Assembly: GCA_003695505.1 (NCBI GenBank)
Contig: RFIY01000037.1
Coordinates: forward strand, 1-23,299
DNA length: 23,299 nucleotides
Origin: Candidatus Dadabacteria bacterium
GTDB lineage: Bacteria > J088
Reading direction: 5' to 3'
The notes beneath the pieces were generated by a model. That model was not told the DNA's origin, did no database searches, and saw only the letters and a list, made by a program, of their open reading frames with translations. Shown in pieces: positions 7,602-15,566 of this stretch (positions are counted from its first letter, which is position 1; each line of letters begins with the position of its first letter). The translations under genes were made by a program, and so were the position numbers.

Positions 7602-8107
7602 TTTCCAGCCAACTTCCGCAAATAGGAAACGACTTGCCAGACTTCATCGGGAGACATCGCCCAGTAATAGGGGCCCATGATCGCATTGTTGCCGACCCAG
7701 ATCTGCGCAAACAGCAACTGGTCCGGATAGGCTGCGGCTGCGCCGATCAGAGGGAACGGCGGAATACCCTTCCCGGCCGCAGCTACAGGTCCGTCGCCCA
7801 TTCCCGTCAATCCGTGACAGATCGCGCAGTTTCGCTCAAACAGGACCTTGCCGGCCGCCCGAACCTCTTCGCTCGTCGCGCGAGCGCCGTAAGGATTTTC
7901 CGGCAGGATCTTCACCAGTTCAGCGCGCGGCAAATCGATCGGATAGGTACCACCGTCCGCCGGAACGGAGTCCGCCGGCGTATGCATCGGCGTGCCTTCC
8001 TGCGGCTTCTTCGACACCTGGTCGAACATGTCGGTGATGAACCAGAATGCCGATGCGGAACCCGCACCTGCCAGAATGGCTACGGCTGTCAGTACCAGAG
8101 TGCGCAT
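7598..8107 (-). CDS. actE: Alternative Complex III monoheme cytochrome c subunit ActE
   Basis: ActE is the small periplasmic-side cytochrome c of ACIII, probably passing electrons to a soluble or oxidase-bound acceptor. The 169-residue product has one heme site, CAICH (94-98), within a class I cytochrome fold; M144 (AIMGPYYW) and M151 (WAMSP) are candidates for the sixth heme ligand. The N-terminus MRTLVLTAVAILAGAGSASA looks like a signal peptide or uncleaved anchor. No lipobox cysteine is present, whereas characterised ActE proteins are often lipid-anchored; C94 and C97 are the only cysteines. The ATG at 8107 lies one base after the actD stop; the longer open frame upstream overlaps actD and is rejected. 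The gene overlaps actF by 4 bases. Confidence 0.92.
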   Translation of the reverse strand: MRTLVLTAVAILAGAGSASAFWFITDMFDQVSKKPQEGTPMHTPADSVPADGGTYPIDLPRAELVKILPENPYGARATSEEVRAAGKVLFERNCAICHGLTGMGDGPVAAAGKGIPPFPLIGAAAAYPDQLLFAQIWVGNNAIMGPYYWAMSPDEVWQVVSYLRKLAGK

Positions 8108-8108
8108 C

Positions 8109-8615
8109 TTAGGCACGGGCCACCTCCTCGGCTCCGGCTTCACGCAATAATGCTTCAGCGGCCTCGGCCGCAGCCTCATCGGCCGCCTCGATGACGACAC
8201 CGAACTTGTCGTCCGTAAACCGTGGATCGTACCCTTTCGGCAAACCGATCTGCGGAAGCCCGCAGAACGCGAACAACGCACCAAGGTTGAACAGCGACCC
8301 AATCAGGACCGTCAGCTCGAACATGATGACCGTTGAGGTCGGCAGCGCGAACGCGGGTTTCATGGACACGCGAATCGGCCAGTCGAGTCCCATCCACCAC
8401 TGCATCAGGAATCCGCAGGTGATGCCGATCAGGGCGCCGGTCAAGGTCACCCAGCGCACCGGGCTGTCTGTGCTGTCAATGTGCTCGAACAGCCGTGGGA
8501 TGATGGTCGGTGAAAAGATCTCATAACGATCGACACCACGGGTCTTGAGCAGGTCGATGGCCGTCTCAGTCGTATCGAGATACGAGAAGACGCCTGTAAC
8601 GGTGATCTTACTCAT
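8109..8615 (-). CDS. actD: Alternative Complex III subunit ActD (DUF3341)
   Basis: ActD is a small membrane subunit of ACIII without cofactors. The 168-residue protein has a soluble N-terminus (SKITVTGVFSYLDTTETA), two hydrophobic hairpin helices (roughly residues 57-75 and 95-118), and the family-typical GYDPRFTDDKFGVVIEA segment (about 128-144) before an Ala/Glu-rich helix ending AGAEEVARA. This two-helix DUF3341 layout between actC and actE is diagnostic. The ATG at 8615 overlaps the actC stop by 8 bases. The Ala/Glu-rich end follows the pattern of a regulatory-looking ferredoxin-like fold, but no metal ligands are present. Confidence 0.9.
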   Translation of the reverse strand: MSKITVTGVFSYLDTTETAIDLLKTRGVDRYEIFSPTIIPRLFEHIDSTDSPVRWVTLTGALIGITCGFLMQWWMGLDWPIRVSMKPAFALPTSTVIMFELTVLIGSLFNLGALFAFCGLPQIGLPKGYDPRFTDDKFGVVIEAADEAAAEAAEALLREAGAEEVARA

Positions 8616-9948
8616 GGCTCTTGCCTTTCAGCGGAGGCGGCAACAGTTCTTTGAGCTCGGTCAGGGCCATCCCCGGCACCAGTTTGATGCAGGCAAGAAA
8701 CAGGGCCAGGAACCAGCAGAATGAGCCAAGCAGAATACCCATTTCAATGATCGACGGTCGCATCATCCCGAAAGCCGACGGCATGAATTCATGGGACAGC
8801 GACTGTGCAATGATGTTGAATCGCTCGAACCACATGCCAACGTTGATCAGAACCGTAATCACGAATAGCGCCGGAATGTTGGTTCGCACCTTCTTGAACC
8901 AGAACAACAGCGGAAAGATACAGTTGCACGAAACCATGATCCAGAATGCCCATGCATAGTCACCGGTCGCCCGGTAGACGAACTGCGCTTCCTCAAAGGT
9001 GTTGGCGCTGTAAAAGGCAATGTAAAATTCCGTCGAATACGCATAGGCGACGATCGTGCTCGTCAGCAGGATCAGTTTCGCCATGGATTCGAGGTGGTAC
9101 ATCGTGATGTGTTCTTCCAGATGCATCCACTTGCGAATCGGGATCATCAATGTCACGACCATCGCGACACCGGACAGAATCGCGCCCGCGACAAAGTACG
9201 GCGGAAAGATCGTCGTGTGCCACCCCGGCACGAGTCCCATCGCGAAGTCCCAGGAAACGACGGAGTGAACCGAGATCACGAGCGGTGTCGCGAACGCGGC
9301 AAAGAAGCCGTACGCCGCCAGGTAGTGCTTCCACTGTTTGTGCGATCCAGTCCAGCCGAGACTGAGGGCACCGTACAGTGCCTTCTTGAAGAATCCGGTC
9401 GCACGGTCACGCGCGGTTGCGATGTCCGGCACGAGTCCGACATAGAAAAAGATCGTCGAAACCGTGGCGTATGTTCCGACCGCAAACACATCCCACATCA
9501 GCGGACTCTTGAAATTGACCCAGATCTGCCGCTGATTGGGATACGGGATGAGATAGTAGAAATACCAGACCCGCCCAATGTGAATCAGCGGGAACAGGCC
9601 GGCGGTCGCCACCGCGAATACGGTCATTGCTTCCGATGCGCGATAAACGGCATTTCGGAACGGTGCACGCAGCAGGTACAAAATCGCCGAAATCAGCGTA
9701 CCTGCGTGACCGATACCGACCCAGAACACAAACGTCGTAATGTACAATCCCCACATCACAGGGTGGGTGAGACCAGAGACGCCCATGCCGAACCGGATCT
9801 GCTGCGCCCAGCAGAATGCGCCTGTGGCCAGACCCGTCAGAATTAACAGGTAAAGCGCAATGAAGCCCAAGCCCGGCGGCTCAAGCGTACGGACGATGTC
9901 GTCCGTAATCTTGCGATAGGTCATCGATGTGTCAATGTGCTTCGCCAT
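8608..9948 (-). CDS. actC: Alternative Complex III subunit ActC (NrfD-like, quinol-site membrane protein)
   Basis: ActC is the NrfD/PsrC-type membrane subunit thought to form the quinol-binding site next to ActB. The 446-residue product has a soluble start (MAKHIDTSMTYRKITDDIVR), then about ten hydrophobic helices. Visible conserved-looking stretches include GLTHPVMWGLYITTFVFWVG, FPLIHIGRVWYFYYLIPYPN, NFKSPLMWD and SVVSWDFAMGLVPGWHTTIFP, which match the NrfD-like family pattern. It lies 12 bases after actB and overlaps actD by 8 bases. The size and position, second membrane protein class directly after the Fe-S subunit, distinguish it from ActF. Quinol binding is from family knowledge, not from the sequence itself. 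Confidence 0.93.
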   Translation of the reverse strand: MAKHIDTSMTYRKITDDIVRTLEPPGLGFIALYLLILTGLATGAFCWAQQIRFGMGVSGLTHPVMWGLYITTFVFWVGIGHAGTLISAILYLLRAPFRNAVYRASEAMTVFAVATAGLFPLIHIGRVWYFYYLIPYPNQRQIWVNFKSPLMWDVFAVGTYATVSTIFFYVGLVPDIATARDRATGFFKKALYGALSLGWTGSHKQWKHYLAAYGFFAAFATPLVISVHSVVSWDFAMGLVPGWHTTIFPPYFVAGAILSGVAMVVTLMIPIRKWMHLEEHITMYHLESMAKLILLTSTIVAYAYSTEFYIAFYSANTFEEAQFVYRATGDYAWAFWIMVSCNCIFPLLFWFKKVRTNIPALFVITVLINVGMWFERFNIIAQSLSHEFMPSAFGMMRPSIIEMGILLGSFCWFLALFLACIKLVPGMALTELKELLPPPLKGKSHE

Positions 9949-9960
9949 CGTACGCTACTC

Positions 9961-12936
9961 TCAAGCGAGGGTTTTCGGATGCCGCACGCGTTTCTGGTAC
10001 GTGACAGCTGGCTGCGTGTTGAGGACATCTAGGAGTTTGTACCCGCGATTGGTCTCGCGACTCTTGCGCGCGACTTCGCTGTTTTCATCGAGCAGATCGC
10101 CGAAGACAATCGCGTCTGACGGACAGCTTGCCTGGCAGGCCGTGCGAACGGTGCCATCTTTGATCGGCTCACCCGTCATGTTTTCGTGCTCCGTATGCTC
10201 ACGGATAATCTGGACACAGAACGTGCATTTTTCCATGACACCGTCGCTGCGAACCGTCAGATCGGGATTGAGCATCAGATTCATCGGTTCGGGCCAGGCG
10301 TATGCAAAGTGTTCCGGATCACCATAGTCGAAATAGTTGAAACGCCGCACCTTGTAGGAGCAGTTGTTACCGCAGTAGCGTGTACCGACACAGCGGTTGT
10401 AGACCATTCCGTTCAGACCGTCGACCGTATGGTAGGTTGCGATCACCGGACAGACGGGCTCACATGGTGCGTTGTCACACTGCTGGCACATGACTGGCAC
10501 GAAATTGACGCCACGCGCGGCATCATCGGCGTCGTCGTAGTAGCGCTCGATCCGGATCCAGGCCATCTCACGTCCCTTGCCGACCAGATCCTTACCGACA
10601 ACCGGCACATTGTTTTCGCTGTAACAGGCAGCGACGCAGGCCGCGCAGCCGGTGCAGCGGTTCAGGTCAACCGACATCGCCCAGCGATGGTACGGATGTT
10701 CCTGCGGTGGATAGTTGCCGTTCGGGTTTTCGACATGTGTACCGTGGTGGACCACTTTTTCCGGCGCGATCTCGCCGCGATCGACGCGTGCAATCGTGTC
10801 CGCTGCAACGACCTGGGCGATTCCGCGTCCAAGATCGGTTTTCGATCCGTCGGTCGTGACCAGTTCGTAGCTGATCCCGGTGATCCGCTCCAGATCCGCG
10901 TCAGCAACCTTGCGGATATCTGCGGTAACCCCGGCAAGTACGCGGGCGCCGGTAGTCTCATCGCGGATCGATGGCACGAGGGCGTAAACGTTGCCCTCGA
11001 TGTCTCCACCGAATCGACCGATCGCCTTTCCGTGGCCCTGCCCAAGCGGAGTCGCCAGGACGCCCGGCAGAACGCCGCTGGTCAAATAGGCAAACGTTTC
11101 AATAGCGCCAGCATCCGTTTCGATGCGGACCCGGTCTTTGTGCCCGATGCCGAGGCTCTTCGCCGTTGACGGATGAATTTCGACCCAGTGGCTCCAGGCC
11201 GCCTGCATCAGCGGATCCGGGATTTCCTGGCACCAGCCACGGTTCGATGTGCTTCCGTCATAGCGATGAATATGTGGGTACGCCACCAGACGCAGCGCAC
11301 GATCACCTACGCGCACCGGCGTCTGCAACGGCACGGCCGTCAGGTCTCCAATGCGAGGCGCTGCAGCAACTGGAGTGGCCTCGCCAAAAACACCCCCGCG
11401 ACGAACGGCTTCACGCCAGCTCACGCCTGCGGCGCTCAGCACAGGCTTCCATGCGTCCTTGATGGCATCCAGAAATGTCGCCCACGCCAGCGGCTTGCCG
11501 GCCTCGGACGCGAGCGCAATCAATGTATCACCGGCTTCTCGGGTGTCGAACAGAGGATTCATCGCCGGCTGCCTCAACGACGCTACGCCCGCGTTCCCGA
11601 GGTGATCGCCCCATTTTTCGAGCGCGCCGTGATCGGGCAGAACAACGTCTGCAAGGGCATTGGTCTCCGAAGGCAGCGCGTCCAGTGAAATGACCGTCGC
11701 CTTGTCAAAGGCCGCCGCAATGTCGATGCCGGCGGGGCCATCATAGACCGGATTGGCGCCGTAGAGCACGATGGTGGCAACCTCGCCGGCCTTCAGGGCC
11801 GCCAGAAGATCTTCGAGGTTGTCCCCGGAAGAAGCGGCAGCCGAGGCAACGGGCACGACGGTCGTTCCGTTGACGCCGAGGGCTCGGTTGAGCAGCAGCG
11901 CAAGCGCGTGTAGCTGCGTGGCGTTCGTGCCCTGGACGGCCGCGCCACCGGCGACCACCAGTGGAGCCTTCGCCTCAAGCAACTCGCGAACCATACCATT
12001 GACGGCGCTCTCGGAAAGCCCGCTTTCTTTCAGAACATTGTCGAGAGAGACGCTGCCCAGCCAGGTTCGGATCGACTTGACCTCTGCTTCTGACAGATCG
12101 CCGGTGCGTTCGTTCAGCACCGACCCAAGCAAAGCAGCAAGAACAGAAGCTTCGCTGCCTGGGCTGATCGGAAGCCACTCGTCGGCGTTCGCGGCCGTGA
12201 CACTGAGACGCGACTCCAGTTGAACGTGGCGCGCCGTCAGCTTTCCAGAGCCGTCACGATAACCGTGAGACTGTGCAAACCGTTTCTGATTGGCGACCGG
12301 GTTACCCCAGGTATCGAGAAAATCCGCGCCAACGCCAAGAACGTAATCGGCCGCATCAAAGCGAAAGGTCGGCACGCCGTCAACACCGAGCGCCGACGCC
12401 GCGGCTGCGGCCAGAGGCGCATCCTGGACAGGCTGCCAGGTAAAACGGCGCGCACCGATCGATTCCGCGAAGGCATCCACGAGCCGTGCGAATGTGCCTT
12501 CGGGCAGCGCACCAGTCAACACGGCCGTCTTCGTACCGTCGCCAATGGACTTTACGGCTGTGGCAATCGCATCAGCCCAGGTCGCATCCTTGCCACCGAT
12601 CTTCGGCCCACGAAAGCGGTCTGGATGGTAGCTGGCCTGCAGGGCACTATGCCCGCGCACGCACAAGCCGCCCTGGTTCACCGGATGTTCGGGATTTCCC
12701 TCGATGCGCAGCGCGCGGCCTTCCCGATTGCGCACGCGGATGCCGCATCCGGCAGCGCACTCCGCGCATGTCGAGTTGTACCACAGCGCCTGGCCGGGAA
12801 TCTGATCCGGCGACGGCTTCACATGGGGCACAATCTTTTCTTCGGTTCGCGGCGGCGAACACGCCGTAGCGGCCGTGGTCGCGACCCCGGCTCCGGCGAT
12901 TTTCAAAAAGTCGCGTCGATCTACGCCTGTACTCAT
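9961..12936 (-). CDS. actB: Alternative Complex III iron-sulfur subunit ActB (molybdoenzyme-like plus ferredoxin-like fusion)
   Basis: ActB carries electrons between the quinol site and the cytochromes. The 991-residue protein starts with a Tat motif (RRDFLK, residues 7-12). The first ~700 residues resemble the catalytic chain of molybdopterin oxidoreductases, and the last ~250 resemble their four-cluster ferredoxin-like subunit. The ferredoxin half shows C761/C764/C767/C771 (RCTGCAACVAAC), CQQCDNAPCEPVC, CVGTRYCGNNC (849-859) and KCTFC with a later CQASCP. In the third motif Thr852 replaces a cysteine, which is the usual sign of a [3Fe-4S] site. The N-terminal half also keeps a C-x2-C-x3-C-x27-C motif (C57, C60, C64, C92). 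The gene lies 40 bases after actA. Mo cofactor is not expected from known ACIII structures, but the sequence alone does not settle it. Confidence 0.95.
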   Translation of the reverse strand: MSTGVDRRDFLKIAGAGVATTAATACSPPRTEEKIVPHVKPSPDQIPGQALWYNSTCAECAAGCGIRVRNREGRALRIEGNPEHPVNQGGLCVRGHSALQASYHPDRFRGPKIGGKDATWADAIATAVKSIGDGTKTAVLTGALPEGTFARLVDAFAESIGARRFTWQPVQDAPLAAAAASALGVDGVPTFRFDAADYVLGVGADFLDTWGNPVANQKRFAQSHGYRDGSGKLTARHVQLESRLSVTAANADEWLPISPGSEASVLAALLGSVLNERTGDLSEAEVKSIRTWLGSVSLDNVLKESGLSESAVNGMVRELLEAKAPLVVAGGAAVQGTNATQLHALALLLNRALGVNGTTVVPVASAAASSGDNLEDLLAALKAGEVATIVLYGANPVYDGPAGIDIAAAFDKATVISLDALPSETNALADVVLPDHGALEKWGDHLGNAGVASLRQPAMNPLFDTREAGDTLIALASEAGKPLAWATFLDAIKDAWKPVLSAAGVSWREAVRRGGVFGEATPVAAAPRIGDLTAVPLQTPVRVGDRALRLVAYPHIHRYDGSTSNRGWCQEIPDPLMQAAWSHWVEIHPSTAKSLGIGHKDRVRIETDAGAIETFAYLTSGVLPGVLATPLGQGHGKAIGRFGGDIEGNVYALVPSIRDETTGARVLAGVTADIRKVADADLERITGISYELVTTDGSKTDLGRGIAQVVAADTIARVDRGEIAPEKVVHHGTHVENPNGNYPPQEHPYHRWAMSVDLNRCTGCAACVAACYSENNVPVVGKDLVGKGREMAWIRIERYYDDADDAARGVNFVPVMCQQCDNAPCEPVCPVIATYHTVDGLNGMVYNRCVGTRYCGNNCSYKVRRFNYFDYGDPEHFAYAWPEPMNLMLNPDLTVRSDGVMEKCTFCVQIIREHTEHENMTGEPIKDGTVRTACQASCPSDAIVFGDLLDENSEVARKSRETNRGYKLLDVLNTQPAVTYQKRVRHPKTLA

Positions 12937-12976
12937 GACTCGCTCTTCCTTCGCAACGGATCCAGCGTTCGGAATC

Positions 12977-13684
12977 TTATTTGTGGCAGGTCCAGCAGTC
13001 GCGCAACCGATACTTCGTCATTTCGACGTCATGCTCGGTGGCCTCGACTTTGCCGATCAGGGTTTCCCAGGGCACGCCCTGCTGGAATGCCTCTTTCTTG
13101 AGTTTGATGACCAGCGCCGCGTCCTTGCTTTTCTTGATGTGGCAGGTCAGGCACCAGCCCATGGTCAGCGGCTGCTCGTCGAGTTCGGGATCCCAGGCGC
13201 GCAATTCGGCGGTCTCCATTTTTTCGACCGGTCCGTGACAGTCCTGACAGGTGAAGCCTTCGTCTCCGACCTTGGCCAGATCCTGCCCGATCTGGATGTG
13301 CGCACGGTGTGTGTAATACACGAAATCCTGCAAGTCGTGAACCTTGACCCACTCGATCGGCTCATTTTTGGCGTAAGCATCACGCAGCTTCTGCACATCG
13401 GCCTTGCCGGCTTCGGTACGGCCGTTGACAACTTTGTGGCAGCTCATACACGTCTGCACGGTCGGTACACCTGACGATGGCGAGCGCCGCGCGTAGGTAT
13501 GGCAGAACTGGCAGTCGATCTGCATCTCGCCTGCGTGCAACCGGTGATTGAAATGGATGGGCTGCTCCGGGTGGTAGGCCACCTGATAGTCTTTGGCGGC
13601 TTGTGGCGATCCCGAAAGGGCGACAAGCAACCCGGCAATCGTGGCTAGCCCCAGTGGAAACAACACTACAGTCAGGCGCTTCAT
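12977..13684 (-). CDS. actA: Alternative Complex III pentaheme cytochrome c subunit ActA
   Basis: ActA is the multiheme cytochrome on the periplasmic face of ACIII. The 235-residue product has exactly five CxxCH heme sites: CQFCH (58-62), CMSCH (79-83), CQDCH (146-150), CLTCH (178-182) and CWTCH (230-234, nearly at the C-terminus). Extra histidines (HFNHRLH at 44-50 and THRAH at 125-129) are likely distal heme ligands, as in NrfH/cytochrome c7-like proteins. Residues 1-30 form a signal or anchor helix (MKRLTVVLFPLGLATIAGLL). I chose the ATG at 13684, preceded by CAGGAG; an upstream in-frame start at 13711 only adds MLDDRRHLS. It is the first gene of the operon, about 110 bases after the predicted transcription start. 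Confidence 0.95.
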   Translation of the reverse strand: MKRLTVVLFPLGLATIAGLLVALSGSPQAAKDYQVAYHPEQPIHFNHRLHAGEMQIDCQFCHTYARRSPSSGVPTVQTCMSCHKVVNGRTEAGKADVQKLRDAYAKNEPIEWVKVHDLQDFVYYTHRAHIQIGQDLAKVGDEGFTCQDCHGPVEKMETAELRAWDPELDEQPLTMGWCLTCHIKKSKDAALVIKLKKEAFQQGVPWETLIGKVEATEHDVEMTKYRLRDCWTCHK

Positions 13685-13801
13685 GGAGAGGTGTCTCCTG
13701 TCGTCAAGCAACCGAAAAGGTCGATGTTATGGTGCTGTTGTCTTGAATCGCAGCAGAGATGGGATCAGACGGGTTTCTGACCTGCGAACCAATCAGTTTC
13801 C

Positions 13802-13829
13802 ATTATACGGATGCGCAGCGAGCCGGCAA
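13802..13829 (-). promoter_or_regulatory. Predicted sigma70-type promoter of actABCDEF
   Basis: On the minus strand TTGCCG (13829-13824) is followed after 16 bases by a perfect TATAAT (13807-13802). It lies in the 159-base recJ-actA spacer and would start transcription near 13795, leaving a leader of about 110 bases before actA. The position before the first gene of the operon supports it. Confidence 0.7.
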
Positions 13830-13831
13830 TT

Positions 13832-13846
13832 TGAGAACGATTCTCA
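13832..13846. promoter_or_regulatory. Fur-like palindrome upstream of the act promoter
   Basis: TGAGAACGATTCTCA is a near-perfect 7-1-7 inverted repeat. Its arms (TGAGAAC, and TGAGAAT on the other strand) match the Fur half-site TGATAAT at 5 and 6 of 7 positions. It ends 2 bases upstream of the predicted -35 box of act and overlaps the recJ stop codon. Iron control would make sense for an operon with six hemes and several Fe-S clusters, but this is inference from one site. Confidence 0.4.
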
Positions 13847-15556
13847 TGTCCTGCTGCCTGTATCGAACCCTGTTCGCAGATCGTATAACCGCAGTTGCAC
13901 CGCGCCACCACCACGGTAGTCGTCGCGCGTCGGACTGAACAGAACCTCGCACATATCGCCACGGCGCGGCGCGATTCCACGAAACCGGAACCCGATCGCG
14001 CGGACCGGCGTCGACCCCGACGACAGAACGCACTGCAGATGTCCGCCGCGCAGCATGCGAGCCTGCTGGACACGGGCGGGATCCGACATGAAGAGCGGCC
14101 GACGATTGCCCTCTCCGAACGGCCCCAGTCGTTCGAGCTGCTCGACGAACGTCCACGACACATCTCCAATCGGCAACAGCGCATCGGCAACCTCCTCGCG
14201 CTCAGCAGGAACCTGCGCCGCAATCGCCTCACACACCCGTCGCCGGAATGCCGCCAGGTTGCCGACGGGGATCGACATGCCGGCCGCCTCGCGATGCCCC
14301 CCCAGACGCATGCATAGATCTTCGGCCGAACGCAACGCCGCGAGCAGGTCGAGGTCACCAAACGTACGTCCACTCCCCTTTGCGACATCCCCCTGAATCT
14401 GAAAGAGGATCGCGGGACGTTCGCGTGCCTCGGCCAGTCGGCCCGCTGCGATCCCGAGTACGCCGTGTTCCCAGTCCGGATGCGCTGCGACGATTGCTGG
14501 AGGTAATGGCCCGTCTGGCAACCCTTGCTCGACCGACTGCATGACCTGTTGTTCGATTCGCCGTCTGTGCGTATTCGCTTCGAACAGCGCATCGATCAAT
14601 GGTCCCGCCTTGCCGGGGTCACTGCACCGGAGCGCCTCATAGCCGACCGAAGCGCGTCCGAGACGGCCGGTCGCGTTCAGCATAGGCGCGATACGAAACG
14701 CCACGAATTCTGCGTCGACCGTCGGAACACGCTGCTCGCGGGACAACCGCTCGAGCACGCCGGCCAAGACAGGGTGACGTGTGGCCGCGAGCCGCTTCAG
14801 CCCCTCGGCGACAAGAATCCGGTTCGCGCCCGTCAGCGGGACGACATCGGCAATCGTACCAATAGCGGCCAGCATCACCGACGTCCCCAATGAGGGCTCC
14901 CGGTCGCTGAACCAGCCTTCCTCCCGCAACGCGCGACGCACACCAATCGCCAAGGCGAGCGCAACGCCGGCGCCACTGGCATCGCCCCACTGATGGCGCG
15001 TTTCATCCAGGCCGGGATGAACAATCACCGTGGCCGGCGGTAGCGTCTCCGGCGGTGCGTGGTGATCCGAAATGATCACATCCATACCCTGGTCGCGCGC
15101 CCGGCGAACTGCCTCGACGGCGGAGATCCCGTTATCGACGGTCAAAATCAAGCCTGCATCGCGCCCTCGCGCGCGGTCAACGGCCTCAACGGACAGTCCG
15201 TAGCCCTGAGCGCGCTCAGGAATCACAGCATGTACTTTGGCTCCAGCCGCTTCGAGGAAATTGACGATCAGCGCGGCAGCGGTCATCCCATCGGCATCGT
15301 AATCGCCGAAGACAAGGATGGGTTCGCCTGTGATCACGGATCGCGCAATGCGCGCCGCAGCCGCGCTCAGGCCGGGTATAACCGCGGGGTCCTCCAGATG
15401 ACGCAGATCCGGATTCAGCCACCGTGCAACAGCATCAGCATCTTCGCCGGCCCTTGCGATCACGGCGCACGCGAGTGGCTCGGGGAGTGAAAACGCCCTG
15501 GCGATGCCCAGGACGCGGTCTTGATCGAATGCGCGTACGCGCCAGCGGCGAGTCAC
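13844..15556 (-). CDS. recJ: Single-stranded-DNA-specific 5'-3' exonuclease RecJ
   Basis: RecJ degrades single-stranded DNA 5' to 3' in recombination (RecFOR pathway), mismatch repair and base-excision repair. The 570-residue product is close to E. coli RecJ (577). It shows the DHH-family motifs: VFGDYDADGMTAAAL (82-96), LTVDNGIS (138-145) and the DHH triad VIISDHHAPP (160-169), followed by GASGAG-type and GTIADVVPL segments and a DHHA1/OB-like C-terminal half. I chose the GTG at 15556: it lies 10 bases after secF and is preceded by an excellent GAGGAAGG ribosome site, while the open frame further upstream overlaps secF. It ends the sec operon, a known arrangement in several diderm lineages. 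Confidence 0.95.
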   Translation of the reverse strand: MTRRWRVRAFDQDRVLGIARAFSLPEPLACAVIARAGEDADAVARWLNPDLRHLEDPAVIPGLSAAAARIARSVITGEPILVFGDYDADGMTAAALIVNFLEAAGAKVHAVIPERAQGYGLSVEAVDRARGRDAGLILTVDNGISAVEAVRRARDQGMDVIISDHHAPPETLPPATVIVHPGLDETRHQWGDASGAGVALALAIGVRRALREEGWFSDREPSLGTSVMLAAIGTIADVVPLTGANRILVAEGLKRLAATRHPVLAGVLERLSREQRVPTVDAEFVAFRIAPMLNATGRLGRASVGYEALRCSDPGKAGPLIDALFEANTHRRRIEQQVMQSVEQGLPDGPLPPAIVAAHPDWEHGVLGIAAGRLAEARERPAILFQIQGDVAKGSGRTFGDLDLLAALRSAEDLCMRLGGHREAAGMSIPVGNLAAFRRRVCEAIAAQVPAEREEVADALLPIGDVSWTFVEQLERLGPFGEGNRRPLFMSDPARVQQARMLRGGHLQCVLSSGSTPVRAIGFRFRGIAPRRGDMCEVLFSPTRDDYRGGGAVQLRLYDLRTGFDTGSRT

Positions 15557-15566
15557 GCCACCTTCC

